Below, one piece after another: positions 32,950-33,642 of a DNA stretch of 33,642 nt (its first letter is position 1; each line of letters begins with the position of its first letter). The DNA lies in the NCBI GenBank assembly GCA_021298155.1, contig JAJTEN010000037.1:1-33642 (forward strand), in the 5' to 3' direction. A program made the position numbers and the translations under genes. The stretch comes from Sphingobacteriales bacterium. Its GTDB lineage: Bacteria; Bacteroidota; Bacteroidia; UKL13-3. A model generated the notes under the pieces. It saw nothing but the letters and a program-made list of their open reading frames with translations, was not told the DNA's origin and searched no databases.

Positions 32950-33088
32950 GGTTCAAGCTTAAAAACTTTTAATAATAGCATTTACATAACACTTTATATT
33001 ACCCATTTTTATACACAGGTCTATTATTCAACACAACGAATTGGTATTGCATAGTAAAATACCATAAGTTTTTAATCACAAACAAACA

Positions 33089-33490
33089 TTAACGTTTTTG
33101 AATGATATAATACACCCCAATTACCGCAGCAAAAAAATGCATAGGAACCGTAAGCAATGCAAAATTTGCAGGGGCAGCATTCCCATCAGGTAAAATAGGC
33201 TCAAACGATGGAAAAATACTTAATAGGGTGAAACCTGCAGCTAATACTAGAAACATGACCTCACCTTTTTGAAAATTTTTAACAAAAACCACATACAAAA
33301 GCGCCGCTAATAAAATGGGTAAACCAGTAGAAAGCACAACCGCCAAGGGAAACCCCTTTGGCAAGCCAACTATGTTTAAATAAAATTCTACACTAAAAAG
33401 CCAGGCTATATTTATTCCAGAGGCAATGAGTGAGCCTCGCAAGGCTGCTCTTAAGGTATTTTTATACGTAACAAGGGTAGCGTTTATCAT
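33089..33490 (-). CDS. Small four-helix membrane protein (DUF6069-like)
   Basis: 133 residues with four predicted transmembrane helices, at about 17-37, 48-69, 77-92 and 108-130. The pattern (two helices, a PKGFPL turn, a charged KNFQKGE loop, then two helices) resembles small DUF6069 membrane proteins, but I cannot confirm this without a profile search. A weak promoter (TAAAATTG at 33502-33495 with a TTTG at 33526-33523, minus strand) precedes the ATG. A GTGTTAA-type heptad array lies immediately upstream. Function unknown. Confidence 0.75.
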   Translation of the reverse strand: MINATLVTYKNTLRAALRGSLIASGINIAWLFSVEFYLNIVGLPKGFPLAVVLSTGLPILLAALLYVVFVKNFQKGEVMFLVLAAGFTLLSIFPSFEPILPDGNAAPANFALLTVPMHFFAAVIGVYYIIQKR

Positions 33491-33529
33491 GTAACAATTT
33501 TACGCAATTGTTGGGTACAAATCAAATGA

Positions 33530-33585
33530 GGGTTAAGTGTTAAGTTTTAAGTGTTAAGTGTTAAGTTTTAAGTGTTGAGTGTTAC
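33530..33585 (+). repeat. 7-bp-period repeat array, GTGTTAA type
   Basis: Eight heptads: GGGTTAA, GTGTTAA, GTTTTAA, GTGTTAA, GTGTTAA, GTTTTAA, GTGTTGA, GTGTTAC. On the minus strand it supplies the TAA stop (33570-33568) and the last few codons of the gene entering from the right end. Confidence 0.85.
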
Positions 33586-33642
33586 GATTGTTACGCCATC
33601 GCCGCCTAATTCTATTTGCTCATCATTGATTTGCGCTACAAA
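33568..33642 (-). CDS. C-terminal fragment of an unidentified gene (5' part outside window)
   Basis: The minus strand is open from the window edge for 24 codons to a TAA, reading FVAQINDEQIELGGDGVTIV followed by TLNT. The other two minus-strand frames are closed. The composition looks like a real protein end, but the fragment is too short to identify. A plus-strand frame is also open over the same bases, so the strand is a judgement. The stop and final codons fall in the GTGTTAA heptad array. Confidence 0.4.
   Translation of the reverse strand, partial: FVAQINDEQIELGGDGVTIVTLNT

Noticed and set aside
33042-33064. 7-bp hairpin TGGTATT/AATACCA between the DUF6069-like and dioxygenase genes
   Set aside because: There is no U-tract in the direction of transcription, and the stem is short and AT-rich.

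Overview
The window looks like a chromosomal segment of an AT-rich member of the Bacteroidota, probably the Chitinophagales/Sphingobacteriales side. Four things in the sequence point there. Three secreted proteins end in type IX secretion (T9SS) type A sorting domains. There is an S46 dipeptidyl-peptidase and a DUF1343/NamZ muramidase. Start codons lack Shine-Dalgarno sequences. Many starts are preceded by the Bacteroidota -7 box TAnnTTTG. No prophage, insertion sequence, CRISPR array, rRNA or tRNA was seen, and no gap without a gene exceeds about 220 bp.

Layout. 1-2.4 kb: a truncated LolC/E-FtsX-type permease (-) whose start overlaps head-to-head with a DUF1343 muramidase (+), then kdsB (-). 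2.6-10.1 kb: a 2,492-residue secreted parallel beta-helix protein (+). 10.2-15.0 kb: mtaB (+), an M43-type secreted zinc protease (-), a 3-hydroxyacyl-CoA dehydrogenase (+) and Sua5/TsaC (+). MtaB and Sua5 act one after the other on tRNA A37 (t6A, then ms2t6A). 15.2-24.1 kb: a 2,975-residue paralogue of the first giant (-), separated from sua5 by a strong bidirectional terminator. 24.2-33.5 kb: an unrecognised exported protein (-), a thiolase (-), a PabC/IlvE-like aminotransferase (+), an S46 peptidase (+), fmt (+), a DnaQ-exonuclease/GIY-YIG fusion (-), a YgiD-type extradiol dioxygenase (-), a four-helix membrane protein (-) and the tail of another minus-strand gene.

Two nucleotide-level patterns are not explained by the genes. 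First, the palindrome GGTTYRAACC (extended TYGGTTYRAACCRA) occurs ten times, always inside coding sequence, on both gene orientations and in all three codon phases. From base composition far fewer than one copy would be expected. It behaves like the cyanobacterial HIP1 palindrome or a DNA-uptake-type word, and it is the strongest candidate for something undescribed here. Second, five intergenic spots hold degenerate tandem repeats with different words (CGTAATT, AAGCGAG, GGATTCT, CTATGGA, GTGTTAA), but every one has a 7-bp period. Two of them (24.1 kb and 29.6 kb) are copies of one composite element that fills a tandem-gene gap from the upstream stop codon almost to the downstream ATG, in the same orientation relative to transcription.
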